Part shown: piece by piece, positions 33,656 to 34,126 of the stretch | Layout of the letters: every line of letters starts with the position of its first letter | Numbering within the stretch: position 1 is the stretch's first letter | Assembly (NCBI GenBank): GCA_034698045.1 | Contig: JAQGAU010000218.1 | Location: 1-34,126, forward strand | Direction: 5' to 3' | DNA from: Paramacrobiotus richtersi | Taxonomy: Eukaryota > Tardigrada > Eutardigrada > Parachela > Macrobiotidae | DNA length: 34,126 bases | Translations under genes and position numbers: made by a program | Notes under the pieces: model-generated | What the model saw: the letters and a program-made list of their open reading frames with translations, nothing else | What the model was told of the DNA's origin: nothing | Databases searched by the model: none

Positions 33656-34126
33656 CTAGCTGAAAATCTGCAAAAATTCCAGAAATGTGTGAAAGGCATC
33701 TAGGCACGGTTTCGTGGTGGTGAAATAATATTCCAGTGTTGTCTTCGTGGACCGTCTCGGATTGTCTTCGGATATAAATACACGACCTGCGTGACACAAC
33801 GCTACAAATGCCTCTCGCACCGGCAGCTCAGGCCTTTGCACTATCGTTGTATTCCGACTCAGAACGTGCTCGAGAACAGTAACAAGGTTTTGCCGGCATT
33901 CAAATGTCTGGTCACTATGAAGAACAATTCCTGATGCGCTTATGGTAGAACTGTTTGTCCAAGAAAAATTAAACCTTCCACCAGTGCAGTTTGCTGCGAC
34001 AGCGGCGGTCGTTGCACATTCTCGCTGCACCGAAAGCCAATCGTCGAAAGAAAACGCTGGGTCAGCTTCAGTATTCTGTATTGAAGCTCTACTGTTTTCA
34101 ACCCAGTTTCCGTCGATAAACTCTAA
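33656..34126 (-). CDS. 3' end of a gene with the TEP-B tail module (truncated by window edge)
   Basis: The frame is open from the window end to TAG at 33656-33658 (156 codons). It starts with LEFIDGNWVENSR, present in TEP-B at about 27882-27920, and continues through ANCTGGRF.FSWTN, SASGI and RRSTKTTLEYYF to a closing C.(D)..HTFLEFL, the second module of the TEP-B tail on the opposite strand. The amino-acid match to TEP-B module 2 is high, with cysteines conserved plus one extra (FECRQ). The start lies beyond the window, so whether a TEP precedes it cannot be judged. Function unknown; presumably extracellular given its cysteines and likely N-glycosylation sites. Confidence 0.7.
   Translation of the reverse strand, partial: LEFIDGNWVENSRASIQNTEADPAFSFDDWLSVQRECATTAAVAANCTGGRFNFSWTNSSTISASGIVLHSDQTFECRQNLVTVLEHVLSRNTTIVQRPELPVREAFVALCHAGRVFISEDNPRRSTKTTLEYYFTTTKPCLDAFHTFLEFLQIFS

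Noticed and set aside
1-34126. tRNA, rRNA, CRISPR, bacterial promoters or transposase genes
   Set aside because: None seen on either strand by eye; the window is intron-rich animal DNA. A tRNA or repeat-library scan would be decisive.

Overview
This window looks like nuclear DNA of a small invertebrate animal. Its genes are split by many mostly short GT-AG introns and encode secreted multidomain proteins (alpha-2-macroglobulin/TEP family, astacin metalloproteases, leucine-rich repeats, a von Willebrand factor A domain). An ecdysozoan such as a tardigrade would fit, but the sequence alone does not prove a taxon. No bacterial operons, tRNAs, rRNAs, CRISPR arrays or intact transposons were seen. 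All gene models were spliced by eye using reading phase, splice consensus and paralogue comparison.

Layout, left to right. (1) 496-4447, +: a secreted VWA-domain protein in four exons, with a hydrophobic C-terminus resembling a GPI signal. (2) 4748-10046, -: a five-exon gene whose first four exons encode a complete astacin protease (signal peptide, propeptide, zinc site, Met-turn). Its fifth exon encodes a leucine-rich-repeat module. (3) 11515-17889, +: TEP-A, a complete 20-exon alpha-2-macroglobulin-like gene (about 1378 aa) whose phases all close. The GCGEQ thioester site is replaced by DSAEQ. (4) 20280-28347, +: TEP-B, a tandem paralogue damaged by a frameshift, a deletion of exons 3-13 plus most of exon 14, and an in-frame TGA. 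It carries an extra Thr-rich linker and two copies of an unrecognised Cys-containing module after the receptor-binding domain. (5) 28958-31945, -: a second astacin-LRR gene with the same five-exon structure and an LRR exon of identical length (893 nt). (6) 32432-32587, -: an isolated exon like the last TEP receptor-binding exon. (7) 33656-34126, -: the 3' end of a gene with the same unrecognised module as the TEP-B tail, cut by the window edge.

The cluster therefore pairs fusion proteases (astacin-LRR) with thioester-less alpha-2-macroglobulin-like proteins, and both partners are duplicated. TEP-A and astacin-LRR 1 are divergent (ATGs about 1.5 kb apart), while TEP-B and astacin-LRR 2 converge. 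Known members of these families act outside the cell: astacins cleave matrix and signalling proteins, and alpha-2-macroglobulins can trap such proteases. A functional protease/trap partnership here is inference only. The recurring astacin-LRR fusion and the repeated tail module are the most unusual features.
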